Below, piece by piece: positions 1-7,742 of a stretch of 64,000 nt of DNA; positions within the stretch are counted from its first letter, which is position 1, and every line of letters starts with the position of its first letter. A program made the translations under genes and the position numbers. Source of the stretch: Pseudovibrio axinellae (GTDB taxonomy: Bacteria > Pseudomonadota > Alphaproteobacteria > Rhizobiales > Stappiaceae); the NCBI RefSeq assembly GCF_900110875.1, contig NZ_FOFM01000007.1, positions 62,001 through 126,000 of the forward strand, given 5' to 3'. The notes below the pieces were generated by a model. The model ran no database searches and was not told the origin of the DNA. It worked only from the letters and a program-made list of their open reading frames with translations.

Positions 1-1
1 T

Positions 2-640
2 GTCCGCGAGGAACTTCAAAAAGCGCGCCCGACCTACGGCCTGCTGATGGAAGAATCTGGCGAGATCGAAGGTACAGACGGTCAGCACCGCTGGATCGTT
101 GATCCCCTCGACGGCACAACAAACTTCCTTCACGGTATTCCGATCTTCTGTGTTTCCATTGCATTGGAACGCGCTGGCCAGATCGTTGCCTCCGTGATTT
201 ACAACCCAATCATGGATGAGCTCTACACCGCTGAAAAAGGCTCTGGCGCATTTTGTAATGACCGCCGCCTTCGCGTTGCATCTCGTAAGAACATGACCGA
301 CTGCCTCATCGGCACCGGCATTCCATTCATCGGCGTTGGCGACCATGGTCGTGCGCTGAAAGAGATCCGCCATGTGATGGGTGAAGTTGCAGGCATCCGC
401 CGTGCAGGTGCAGCAGCACTTGACCTGGCTTGGGTCGCCGCAGGTCGTCTCGATGCATTCTGGGAAAACGGACTGCACCCATGGGACATGGCAGCAGGTA
501 TCCTGCTTATCCGTGAAGCCGGTGGTTTTGTTTCCGATGACAAGGGCAAAGAGAACATGTTCGAATCCCGCTCCATCATCGCAGGCAACGAGTTCACCCA
601 CCTTCAGATGCGTGAACTTCTGGCAAAAGCCAAGGCATAA
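2..640 (+). CDS. suhB: Inositol monophosphatase family protein (SuhB), 5' end outside window
   Basis: Mg-dependent phosphatase of the inositol monophosphatase superfamily, cytoplasmic. The reading frame is open from base 2, so the N-terminus lies upstream of the window. An EESGE acidic site (nt 47-61) is followed by the metal-binding motif DPLDGTTNF (about nt 101-127). The second metal motif, HPWDMAAG, lies at about nt 476-500. Both halves of the active site are therefore intact. Residue pattern and length fit SuhB of alphaproteobacteria better than the histidinol-phosphatase branch, which is represented separately at 57962-58753. A strong terminator follows 44 nt after the stop. Confidence 0.85.
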   Translation, partial: VREELQKARPTYGLLMEESGEIEGTDGQHRWIVDPLDGTTNFLHGIPIFCVSIALERAGQIVASVIYNPIMDELYTAEKGSGAFCNDRRLRVASRKNMTDCLIGTGIPFIGVGDHGRALKEIRHVMGEVAGIRRAGAAALDLAWVAAGRLDAFWENGLHPWDMAAGILLIREAGGFVSDDKGKENMFESRSIIAGNEFTHLQMRELLAKAKA

Positions 641-683
641 GTGCTGACAGGCTGAGCCAACAGGCCCGCCATAAAGAATCTTG

Positions 684-724
684 AAAAGCAGCTTGCACCG
701 GACACCCCGGCAAGCTGCTTTTTT
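684..724 (+). terminator. Rho-independent terminator after suhB (repeat copy 1)
   Basis: AAAAGCAGCTTG (684-695) pairs perfectly with CAAGCTGCTTTT (711-722), with a CCGG/CCGG tip and a T tract. Bases 689-724 are identical, over 36 nt, to 2398-2433 on the other side of the MFS gene. Confidence 0.85.
689..724 (+). repeat. 36-bp direct repeat, copy 1, left of MFS gene
   Basis: Identical to 2398-2433 in the same orientation. It includes nearly all of the suhB terminator. The flanking bases differ, so the identity ends abruptly on both sides. Confidence 0.85.
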
Positions 725-844
725 GTGCACAGCCCATTGCAAGAATAAGCAACGTTCAAGAGGCAGTCGATAAGTTTATGCAGCTACACGACAAAGGGAA
801 TCAAACACCAATAATTCTTACGGTTGTTATAGCTGCTTATTGGT

Positions 845-2215
845 TTATCTCTTACCCATACCTGACGGCAAGAACCAGACAAGTGGCAATGACACCAATA
901 CAAAGAGGGAGGTGCAAATTGCGAGCCAGCCGAAGTCTGGGCCTGTTAGAACTGAATGACCAGTTATACCCTGCCGCACGTGCAGAACGGCAGCAGCCAC
1001 CCCCACAGCAAGCGAATTGGAGAGCTGCTGAGACAGACCTGCGAAACTCACGCCATGATTGACAAGCGGAACGGGGAGATCTGCATAACACGCCGTATTC
1101 GTAGCCGTGAAAACAAGCCCTCTGAAGAAGCCTCCGCTAAGAATGACAAGCGCAATAATCACAATCCAATTCGCCAGCCAAACAAAACCAATGGCCAGTG
1201 TTGCAAAACCGAGGAAGACGACAAAAATCTGGAGTATTCTGCGAAATCCATTCCGCTTAATCAACGGGTGAACCACAGCTCGTGAAAGCAGCCCGCCAGC
1301 AGCTGCAAAACCCATCAGTACACCCGTGGTCATAACATCAAAACCCAGAAGAATTTGCAGCATCAAAGGTGCAACGAACGCAAATGAACTTGCCCCCATG
1401 CGCAGCAACACCCCGACACCGGTAGCAAGCCGATAACCGACATTTGCAAAGATCTGAAGATCAATAAGAGGATGGGGTGAACGGCGTATATGTCCCACAA
1501 AAGCCAAGCCACACAATAAACTGGCGGCTAAAAGGCTCGCTGAGATAAACCCATTTCTTGTTATATCAGGCAATGCCGATATGGTAAAAAGCAAGAGTGA
1601 GGCAAAGCCTCCCAGTAGAATAAAGCCGAGAAAGTCAAGCGGCACTTTTTCCTTAAGTTGAAGGTTTCTGAAGTAGTAACTGCTCATTACTGCGATGGCT
1701 ATGCAAACAGGCACATTGATCAAAAAGATCCAGCGCCAGCTTAGAAAATTGATAACCAGACTTCCAAGGAACGGGCCAAACACAAAGCCGAAAGCTGCAG
1801 GTGTTACAATCCAAACCATCGCCGCAACAAGGTTCTGAGAACCCGCCATACGAATGACCGTCAACCGTCCAATCGCCATCAAAAACGCCCCTGATGCCCC
1901 TTGAACAGAGCGCGCAAGTAACAAGGAGGTCAGGTCTTTCGACAATGCACAAGCAATAGACATGCTCAGAAACAAAGCGCAGGACCATACGAACAAGCGC
2001 TTGGAACCAACACGATCGGCTGCCCATCCCGAGATTGGAATAAACACTGCCAATGTAAGCTGATAAAGAGAAATTGTCAGATGCAGGTACAGTGGGTTCG
2101 TGTGAAAATCTTGAGCGATCCGAGGAATTGCAATGGCAAGCACCATTGCATCAACTTGCACCAGTAAAAGTGTCATGCCAACAATCAAGGTGGTTATGCG
2201 CAGCCGACGCGGCAT
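845..2215 (-). CDS. MFS drug-efflux transporter, DHA2-like (14-TM)
   Basis: Inner-membrane major facilitator of 456 aa, the length expected of the 14-helix DHA2 drug:H+ antiporters. The ATG at 2215 opens with a short basic N-terminus and helix 1 (residues 8-29, TTLIVGMTLLLVQVDAMV). MFS motif A appears as GWAADRVGSKR at residues 63-73. The motif C region lies near residues 135-150 (WIVTPAAFGFVFGPFLGSL). Substrate cannot be told from sequence. It is transcribed against both neighbours and sits alone between two identical 36-bp terminator repeats, which suggests later insertion between suhB and the oxygenase gene. No adjacent regulator is present. Confidence 0.8.
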   Translation of the reverse strand: MPRRLRITTLIVGMTLLLVQVDAMVLAIAIPRIAQDFHTNPLYLHLTISLYQLTLAVFIPISGWAADRVGSKRLFVWSCALFLSMSIACALSKDLTSLLLARSVQGASGAFLMAIGRLTVIRMAGSQNLVAAMVWIVTPAAFGFVFGPFLGSLVINFLSWRWIFLINVPVCIAIAVMSSYYFRNLQLKEKVPLDFLGFILLGGFASLLLFTISALPDITRNGFISASLLAASLLCGLAFVGHIRRSPHPLIDLQIFANVGYRLATGVGVLLRMGASSFAFVAPLMLQILLGFDVMTTGVLMGFAAAGGLLSRAVVHPLIKRNGFRRILQIFVVFLGFATLAIGFVWLANWIVIIALVILSGGFFRGLVFTATNTACYADLPVPLVNHGVSFAGLSQQLSNSLAVGVAAAVLHVRQGITGHSVLTGPDFGWLAICTSLFVLVSLPLVWFLPSGMGKR

Positions 2216-2397
2216 TCTGCACGCTCTCTAATTTGAACCTTCCATGCACCACCCAAGATTTCTGGGAAATCATTTATGGTAGACGCCGGAAGCTATATTT
2301 TAGAGAAAGCAAGTCTACAGAACATCACAGAACCCACTTGTAATTTATTTAACCTCAAGCGTTCCCAAAGTCTTAGCAGCATCGCGCTCAAAAGAAA

Positions 2398-2433
2398 CAG
2401 CTTGCACCGGACACCCCGGCAAGCTGCTTTTTT
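2398..2433 (+). repeat. 36-bp direct repeat, copy 2, right of MFS gene (terminator-like)
   Basis: Identical to 689-724, including the six-T run. Here the outer AAA/TTT pairing is imperfect, but the ACAGCTTG/CAAGCTG stem and CCGG tip remain. No forward gene precedes it, so a terminator here has no obvious client. This supports duplication rather than function. Confidence 0.85.
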
Positions 2434-2609
2434 ATTGGCTCCAGCACTCACACCCGGCTTCACAGGCCCCTCATTGAGACACCCGCTAAAACTCAAACGC
2501 TATTTTTCTGCACCAAGAACTGACAATTTTCGGCGCTCCGACCACGTGTTACAGCTTGCACTCCTATTTTCTTCCGTCTTGGCAGGCACATTTTCGGGGA
2601 AGTCAGAAC

Positions 2610-3230
2610 ATGATCAATTTCGATGCTCTCAGGGCCTCTAGCACCCGCACCAATCCCTACCAGTATTTCGTCAGCGAAAATGTAATCACCAAGGAACAAG
2701 CCGCCGACGTCCGCGCGGATTACCCCAAGATCAAACAGACCGGATACCTGCCCCTCTCCAAGCTGGAGGCAACAGGTGCCTTCAAGCGGCTGATTGACGA
2801 CCTGCAAAAACCGGAGCTTGCGGAAATCCTCTCGGAAAAGCTGGGGCTAGAGCTGATGGACAAGCCCCGCATGATCACCGTCCGCCGTCTCTCCAAACAC
2901 GGCGATGGCCGCATCCACAACGATTCCAAGTCCAAGATCTGCACAATGCTGATCTACCTGAACGACGACTGGGACAACGCCGAGGGCGGCGCCATTCGCG
3001 CCCTTAACGGCGAAACGGACATGGATGACTACGCCGAGGAGATTTCCCCTCTCGCGGGCAACGTGTTCGCCTTCAAACGCTCAGAATCAAGCTGGCACGG
3101 CCACCCCTCCTTCAAGGGCGAACGCTATGTGGTGCAAACCACATTCCTGATCTCGGAGGAAGAACTGGCCCGCAAGGAAAAACGCGGCGGCCTCCAGACA
3201 AAGCTAAAACGCCTGCTGCGTATCAACTAA
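2610..3230 (+). CDS. 2-oxoglutarate/Fe(II)-dependent oxygenase family protein
   Basis: Predicted soluble oxygenase of 206 aa with the double-stranded beta-helix metal site. H103-x-D105 lies in RIHNDS, the distal His is H163 in SWHGHP, and the 2-oxoglutarate-binding Arg is probably R172 in GERYV. An ATG at 2556 is also possible. ATG 2610 is preferred because TCGGGGAA lies about 9 nt upstream and family members begin around a MxxFDAL sequence. The prolyl-4-hydroxylase-like fold is known for hydroxylating proteins or small molecules. The substrate here is unknown. It stands alone with no linked glycosyltransferase or modification genes. Confidence 0.75.
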   Translation: MINFDALRASSTRTNPYQYFVSENVITKEQAADVRADYPKIKQTGYLPLSKLEATGAFKRLIDDLQKPELAEILSEKLGLELMDKPRMITVRRLSKHGDGRIHNDSKSKICTMLIYLNDDWDNAEGGAIRALNGETDMDDYAEEISPLAGNVFAFKRSESSWHGHPSFKGERYVVQTTFLISEEELARKEKRGGLQTKLKRLLRIN

Positions 3231-3375
3231 CCACATTGCCAGAACCAGCGGGCCACGAGCCGTTGCAAAGCTTCTTTGCCCGCGCCCACACACTTTCCAG
3301 ATGAACACGTCCATCATAACAGCGGTATGTCCGCCCCTCGAACATGGTTATCCATCAGATTTCAATGATAATCCC

Positions 3376-3400
3376 TTGACCTCAAGTCGACTTGAAGTGG
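3376..3400 (+). promoter_or_regulatory. MerR/SoxR-type operator within a long-spacer promoter
   Basis: A TTGACC -35-like hexamer (3376-3381) overlaps a 20-bp dyad centred at 3388/3389, core CTCAAGTCGACTTGA, with 9 of 10 positions paired. The arms CTCAAGT/ACTTGA resemble the SoxR box. MerR-family sites normally lie in a 19-20 bp spacer, as here, but the -10 (around CACGGTAG) is weak. No merR gene is adjacent, so a regulator would act from elsewhere. Confidence 0.5.
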
Positions 3401-3439
3401 CACGGTAGCCGCCAAAACCTCATCAGGAAAGGCAAACCC

Positions 3440-3937
3440 GTGCTCACCACAACTCTTCTGCTCAACGCTCTTCTGCTCGGCATCGGCGCCACAGTTTTCA
3501 TGGATCTGGTCGCATGGGTACGCCTGCGCTACTTCTCAATTCCATCTCTGGATTATCGATTGGTTGGACGTTGGCTGCTAACCATGCCTCACGGACAAGT
3601 CCAGCACGCAAACATCATGCAGAGCCCTTCGCAGCCTTTGGAGGCCCCCATTGGCTGGATCACACATTACGCAATCGGCGTCATTCTGGCTCTGGTGTTG
3701 CTGGGATTTACAGGACCGGGCTGGCTGGAAAAACCAACCATCATGATGCCACTACTGATCGGCTTGCTTTCGGTTGGCCTCCCCCTCTTCCTCATGCAGC
3801 CCGCCTTCGGCTTCGGCATTGCCGCCGCTAAAACACCTGCTCCAAGGGTCGCCAGAATAAGAAGCCTCATCGCCCATCTGTCATTTGGCTTGGGACTCTA
3901 CCTCACAGGCATCTGCCTCACCCTGCTGCTGTTTTGA
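3440..3937 (+). CDS. DUF2938 family integral membrane protein
   Basis: Small membrane protein of 165 aa. The GTG at 3440 is chosen because AGGAAAGG lies 8 nt upstream. A TTG at 3392 would fall inside the predicted operator. The N-terminus (LLLNALLLGIGATVFMDLVAWV) is helix 1. Three further hydrophobic segments lie near residues 75-95, 102-125 and 140-163. A conserved GATxFMDL start and GWxxHYxIG segment are typical of DUF2938, whose function is unknown. The preceding SoxR-like dyad suggests induction by redox-cycling compounds, which is inference. Confidence 0.65.
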   Translation: MLTTTLLLNALLLGIGATVFMDLVAWVRLRYFSIPSLDYRLVGRWLLTMPHGQVQHANIMQSPSQPLEAPIGWITHYAIGVILALVLLGFTGPGWLEKPTIMMPLLIGLLSVGLPLFLMQPAFGFGIAAAKTPAPRVARIRSLIAHLSFGLGLYLTGICLTLLLF

Positions 3938-4074
3938 GCGGCAAAACAACAGCGAAATCTACCTAGTGCCTAGCTTGAGAAAACGAGTGGCCAGCATCAA
4001 CAGCGCCCAAAATCAACAAATTGAGCCTGTCAGTTTGCTCCTCATTCGTTTTCTTAAAGTAGATTGCCCCACCA

Positions 4075-4884
4075 GTGACCGTGAAACAGACAGGCATTTG
4101 CAACGTGAACACCCTGCAAAAACCCTATCCAACTCTGCCAGAAGGGACACGCATTTATGCGACTGGAGATATTCATGGCCGATACGACCTGTTGGAAGTC
4201 ATGGGCAAAGCCATAGAAAGCAACCTGACAAAGCGCCCAGTAGCAGATCCTGCTTCAATTTTCCTCAGCGACTATATCGACCGCGGGCCGGACAGCCGGA
4301 AAGTCATTGAGTTCTTCCTCAACCACCACCAGCGCACACCCCAACAAATCTGCCTGAAGGGCAACCACGAAGCTTCTTTACTGGAGTTCCTGGAGAACCC
4401 GTCCACGCTCTACCACTGGGAAGGTCTCGGCGGCCTCGAAACCTTAAGCTCCTATGGCCTCTCAGAGCACAATCTCTTCAGCTCAGACGGTGCTGCAAGC
4501 GTTCAGACCCTCTTCAAAGACACCCTGCCCAAGTCGCACAAAGATTTCTTCAAATCCCTGTAACTCCTGCACCAATGCGGAGACTACCTCTTCGTCCACG
4601 CAGGCATCCGTCCCGAAGTCCCGTTGGACGAGCAAAGCGAAGAAGAACTCCTGTGGATCCGCGGCCCCTTCCTCAACTATGAAGAGGACTTCGGCGTCTT
4701 CGTGGTCCACGGCCACACCCCTGTCGAACACATCGACCGCCGCGCCAACCCGCTGGACGTTGACACCGAAGCCTACGCCTCCGGCCACCTCACCTGCGCG
4801 GTACTGGAAGGCGCCAACATGAAGTTCATCACCGCCACCACCGACGACTGGAACCTCTTCGACATCATCCCCACGCACAAGTAA
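4075..4884 (+). pseudogene. PPP-type serine/threonine phosphatase (metallophosphoesterase) broken by an in-frame TAA
   Basis: One continuous frame from a GTG at 4075 to 4884 encodes a bacterial PPP/calcineurin-like phosphatase, interrupted by TAA at 4561-4563. The first part has GDIHGRYD, DYIDRGPDS and KGNHEAS. After the stop the same frame continues with LLHQCGDYLFVHAGIRP and VVHGHTP, which supply the remaining metal ligands. No indel is involved: a single base change from AAA, CAA or GAA would explain the stop. The glycine normally found in GDxxDRG is Ser here (LSDYIDRG), so the gene may already be decaying. Translation of the first half would give a 162-aa protein lacking the last metal ligands. 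A sequencing error is the main alternative. Confidence 0.75.
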
Positions 4885-4945
4885 CACCTGCACACAGCGA
4901 CGTGGTTATCGCTGAAAGCCCCGCACCTATTCACCATCACTTCAC

Positions 4946-5233
4946 TCAGTGATTAAACCGCAGATACAAATCATCCCACTTCGGATTAAAGCCTTCAATC
5001 GCGTCAACCTTCCAATCCCGCCGCCACCGTTTCACCTGCTTCTCCCGGCGGATCGCGTCATTCACATCCCTGAACTGCTCAAAAGAAACCAGCTTCGAAA
5101 CACCATATTTCGCGGTAAAGCGACACCCAACCTTGCTCTTGTGCTCATAAACCCGACGCGCAAGATCATTCGTCACGCCAGTATAAGGCGTCCCCCGCGG
5201 CTTACTCGCCAAAATGTACATGAAGTAAGACAT
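4946..5233 (-). CDS. GIY-YIG nuclease-fold protein
   Basis: Small protein of 95 aa matching the stand-alone GIY-YIG/UvrC-N domain family. It starts MSYFMYILASK, with YTGVTNDLARRVYEHK carrying the second YIG-like element and conserved Arg, and KLVSFEQFRDVNDAIRREKQVKRWRR in the later helix. The ATG at 5233 is chosen over an earlier in-frame start because family members begin at MxxYVYIL. Such proteins are widespread in alphaproteobacteria, often near repeats, and their biological role is uncertain. It ends about 60 bp from the broken phosphatase gene. Confidence 0.7.
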   Translation of the reverse strand: MSYFMYILASKPRGTPYTGVTNDLARRVYEHKSKVGCRFTAKYGVSKLVSFEQFRDVNDAIRREKQVKRWRRDWKVDAIEGFNPKWDDLYLRFNH

Positions 5234-5272
5234 GAAAGGAGTGTGACCAGCTCCTGACGCCGCCACAATCAC

Positions 5273-5680
5273 CCAAATCCACCATCACCATTTGAGGGAC
5301 CACCTCATAGATCCCGGCTCAATGGCCGGGAAGACACCGGTGTTGCGGCGGCGGCCAGTGGCCAACCACCAGCCTACACAGGGAGCCCAGTAAGGCATCC
5401 ATCAATTGCACCGTCACAGCTCGTCATCCCACGCAAACGAAGTGCGACGCGGGAACCAGAGCCCCACACGCGAACTTCACAATACGGCTCTGGATACCGG
5501 ATCAGCGCTCCGCTCGTCCGGCATGACGTTAGGAACTAGCTCTCAGGCTTCAACAACAGACATTGCCTCACTAACAAACCGCCGACTGCCAACAACACCG
5601 CGCCTTGGTGTCATCCCGGGCGAAGCAAAGCGAAGACCCGGGATCTATACTCCCACCAGTCACGACCTTTACGATCTACT
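5273..5680. repeat. Cluster of palindromic intergenic repeats
   Basis: This 408-bp gap has no credible gene. It contains three G/C-rich palindromic pieces. The first is GATCCCGGCTCAATGGCCGGGA at about 5311-5332. The second, about 5422-5528, has outer arms TCATCCC...CCAGAGCC and GGCTCTGG...GGCATGA and an inner TACCGGATCAGCGCTCCGC. The third is TCATCCCGGGCG...GACCCGGGAT near 5612-5644. These resemble the short dispersed palindromes common in rhizobial-type genomes. Whether they recur elsewhere cannot be seen from this window. Confidence 0.55.
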
Positions 5681-6427
5681 TTAAGTATCATTCCAAAACT
5701 TCGCGAGTGCAGCTTGAATTTGCTCATTCGCTCCCATGTTAAGCAATGCGCTCTCCAATGGGTACGGAACTTTTCCATACCCATTCTTCTTCCTCCTGGC
5801 CCAGTCAAAGAGAGAGCAAACAGACGAATAAACAGACGCGATCTCTTCAACGTCAGACAACAAAGAGCACCCCCAATCATCAGTTTGCATCATCATGCTT
5901 GAAGCACGTGTATGCATTGATTGAATGCTTCTGAAGATTTGCACTGCTTTTGCTTGTTCTACGCTGTAAAAAACGACCGCTTGTGCCAACTTATCGGCAC
6001 TGTCTCTCGGAAAATCAGGCACTTTAAAATTAGCTTCTCTGATTAGCTCATGGCTTACCAAACACGATAAAGTCGGCTCTCTCTGATCATGAGCAAGCAC
6101 CCAAAGATCTTGATAGGCATTAAATAACGCTTCCAAATATAAGCAAATATCAGAAAGATAAAACGAAGACATTGAGCGCTTCGCCTCTGCCTCTCGTTTA
6201 GATCGAACCCGTTCAAGAAACAAAGCGATGAGAGCAGCGGCAACAGCACCAAAGGCCGCCAAAATCGTCCCAAAGGCAGAGACATAATCTACCCATGGGT
6301 AGTTTTTGAAGGTCACATGCAATGCATAGCCATCAAGGAGTTGCAAATACACAATCCCTACAATGATCATCATCCAAAATATGTAACCAGATGCGATTGC
6401 AAATATGACCCAGGCTAATAAGCGCAT
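5681..6427 (-). CDS. Hypothetical two-helix membrane protein
   Basis: Protein of 248 aa that I do not recognise. Two hydrophobic segments are clear: residues 3-33 (LLAWVIFAIASGYIFWMMIIVGIVYLQLL) and about 47-69 (YVSAFGTILAAFGAVAAALIALF). They are followed by a basic, charged stretch (ERVRSKREAEAKRS) and a roughly 165-residue soluble region rich in helices and without recognisable catalytic motifs. The topology, two N-terminal helices with a cytoplasmic tail, is common among uncharacterised accessory proteins. The gene stands alone beside the repeat cluster. The ATG at 6427 is the first in frame. Confidence 0.5.
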   Translation of the reverse strand: MRLLAWVIFAIASGYIFWMMIIVGIVYLQLLDGYALHVTFKNYPWVDYVSAFGTILAAFGAVAAALIALFLERVRSKREAEAKRSMSSFYLSDICLYLEALFNAYQDLWVLAHDQREPTLSCLVSHELIREANFKVPDFPRDSADKLAQAVVFYSVEQAKAVQIFRSIQSMHTRASSMMMQTDDWGCSLLSDVEEIASVYSSVCSLFDWARRKKNGYGKVPYPLESALLNMGANEQIQAALAKFWNDT

Positions 6428-6667
6428 TGAAAATCCATCAAAATATTAACTAACCAAGTTTTACAGGATGTTTCTGCGTAACAACTACCCTGTGCTCCAA
6501 TAAAATGAACGTCTCCCCCACCATGACGACAACCCGTCTAAATCGCGGCGATTGGGGCGCGAAAATGGGACTTATTTAAAAACTTACTCATTTCTCATGG
6601 CTGATCGTCGATTTGCAGTTTCCTATTGGCCGAAAATCGCGTTATCTAATGACATCGTTAACTTTAT

Positions 6668-6717
6668 AGCGAATTCTTGTCGCTTGATTTGCTTTCGTCA
6701 AACGACAAGAATTCGCT
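6668..6717. repeat. 15-bp perfect inverted repeat upstream of the motA-like gene
   Basis: AGCGAATTCTTGTCG (6668-6682) is the exact reverse complement of CGACAAGAATTCGCT (6703-6717). A further TTGA/TCAA pair lies inside the loop. It ends 23 bp before the ATG at 6741, so it would be an operator or a 5'-leader hairpin. No T tract follows, which argues against a terminator. Confidence 0.8.
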
Positions 6718-6740
6718 TTGCTCTAGATGTATTCAGGATA

Positions 6741-7739
6741 ATGGCACGCGACTACGATCCCTATAGTCTGTCAAGCCCGCAGGTTTATCTGTGGCGCATG
6801 ATCATATTTCTTGTCCTGGCAGGCTTCATCGCCTTTGTCTTGATCGGACAAATCACACAAGCCTTCATGGCAAACCCAGCATTGAACGGCCTGATCGTCG
6901 GCGTCGCGACATTGGGTATCCTGCTGTCATTTCGGCAAGTCCTGCGAATTTTCCCAGAAGTTTCATGGGTAAATGGGTTCCGGCTCGGAGACCCGCGCAT
7001 TGAAGTGCGCCGTCCGCCAATTCTTCTGGCACCCATGGCGACCCTGCTTGGTAACAAAGCAGGCGACATGACGATTTCGCCAACCACCATGCGCTCCATG
7101 CTCGATTCCATCGGCATGCGCTTGGATGAAAGCCGCGAGATTTCACGCTACCTTACCCGCCTGCTCATCTTCCTTGGTCTGGTCGGTACCTTCTGGGGCC
7201 TGATGCAAACCGTGAGCGCTGTGGCAACCACCGTCAGCACGCTCAATGCAGCCGGCGGCGATGCCAATGTGCTCTTTGAAGATCTGGTCTCCGGCATCAC
7301 TGCACAGATGACCGGCCTCGGCATCGCGTTCTCCTCCTCCTTGCTCGGTCTTACAGGCTCCCTCGTTCTGGGCTTCCTCGACCTGCAGGCAGGACAGGCA
7401 CAGAACCGCTTCTATCAGGAGCTGGAAGACTGGCTCTCCACCCTGACGGATATCGATCCCGATGAGCTGGGCAACGGCGCATCTGCTGACATGGCTGCGG
7501 ACCTGCGCATCACGCTCGACAAGCTGCGCAAATCCATGGAAACAAAAGGTGCTGAGCCGGATGACAATTCCAACGCCGCCATGAGCAAACTGGCAGAAGG
7601 CATTCAGGGCCTTGTCCAGCACGTGCGCTCCGAGCAAAAGATGATGCGCGAATGGGCTGAGGCCCAGTCCATGCAACAGCGCCGCATTGAGAGATTCCTG
7701 AAAACGCTTACCGCAGAGGTAGAGCGGGAGAAGGAATAG
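6741..7739 (+). CDS. MotA/TolQ/ExbB-like proton-channel protein
   Basis: Inner-membrane protein of 332 aa. The ATG at 6741 (AGGA just upstream) is preferred over an earlier frame-open start whose 63 extra residues look non-coding. Four membrane segments lie near residues 18-37, 47-63, 140-160 and 195-215. The TolQ/MotA-type pair is recognisable in LGLVGTFWGLMQTV and the later GLGIAFSSSLLGLTGSLVLGF. A roughly 110-residue charged C-terminal tail ends in a coiled-coil-like helix. It overlaps no gene, and 3 nt separate it from the MotB/OmpA-like partner, so the two form an operon. Conserved pairs of this type in alphaproteobacteria are thought to couple proton flow to envelope work. The flagellar motor is unlikely because no flagellar gene is present. 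Confidence 0.75.
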   Translation: MARDYDPYSLSSPQVYLWRMIIFLVLAGFIAFVLIGQITQAFMANPALNGLIVGVATLGILLSFRQVLRIFPEVSWVNGFRLGDPRIEVRRPPILLAPMATLLGNKAGDMTISPTTMRSMLDSIGMRLDESREISRYLTRLLIFLGLVGTFWGLMQTVSAVATTVSTLNAAGGDANVLFEDLVSGITAQMTGLGIAFSSSLLGLTGSLVLGFLDLQAGQAQNRFYQELEDWLSTLTDIDPDELGNGASADMAADLRITLDKLRKSMETKGAEPDDNSNAAMSKLAEGIQGLVQHVRSEQKMMREWAEAQSMQQRRIERFLKTLTAEVEREKE

Positions 7740-7742
7740 ACA

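Noticed and set aside
3392..3439. TTG start at 3392 for the DUF2938 gene
   Set aside because: It would fall inside the SoxR-like dyad and add residues not hydrophobic or conserved; GTG 3440 has a good ribosome binding site.
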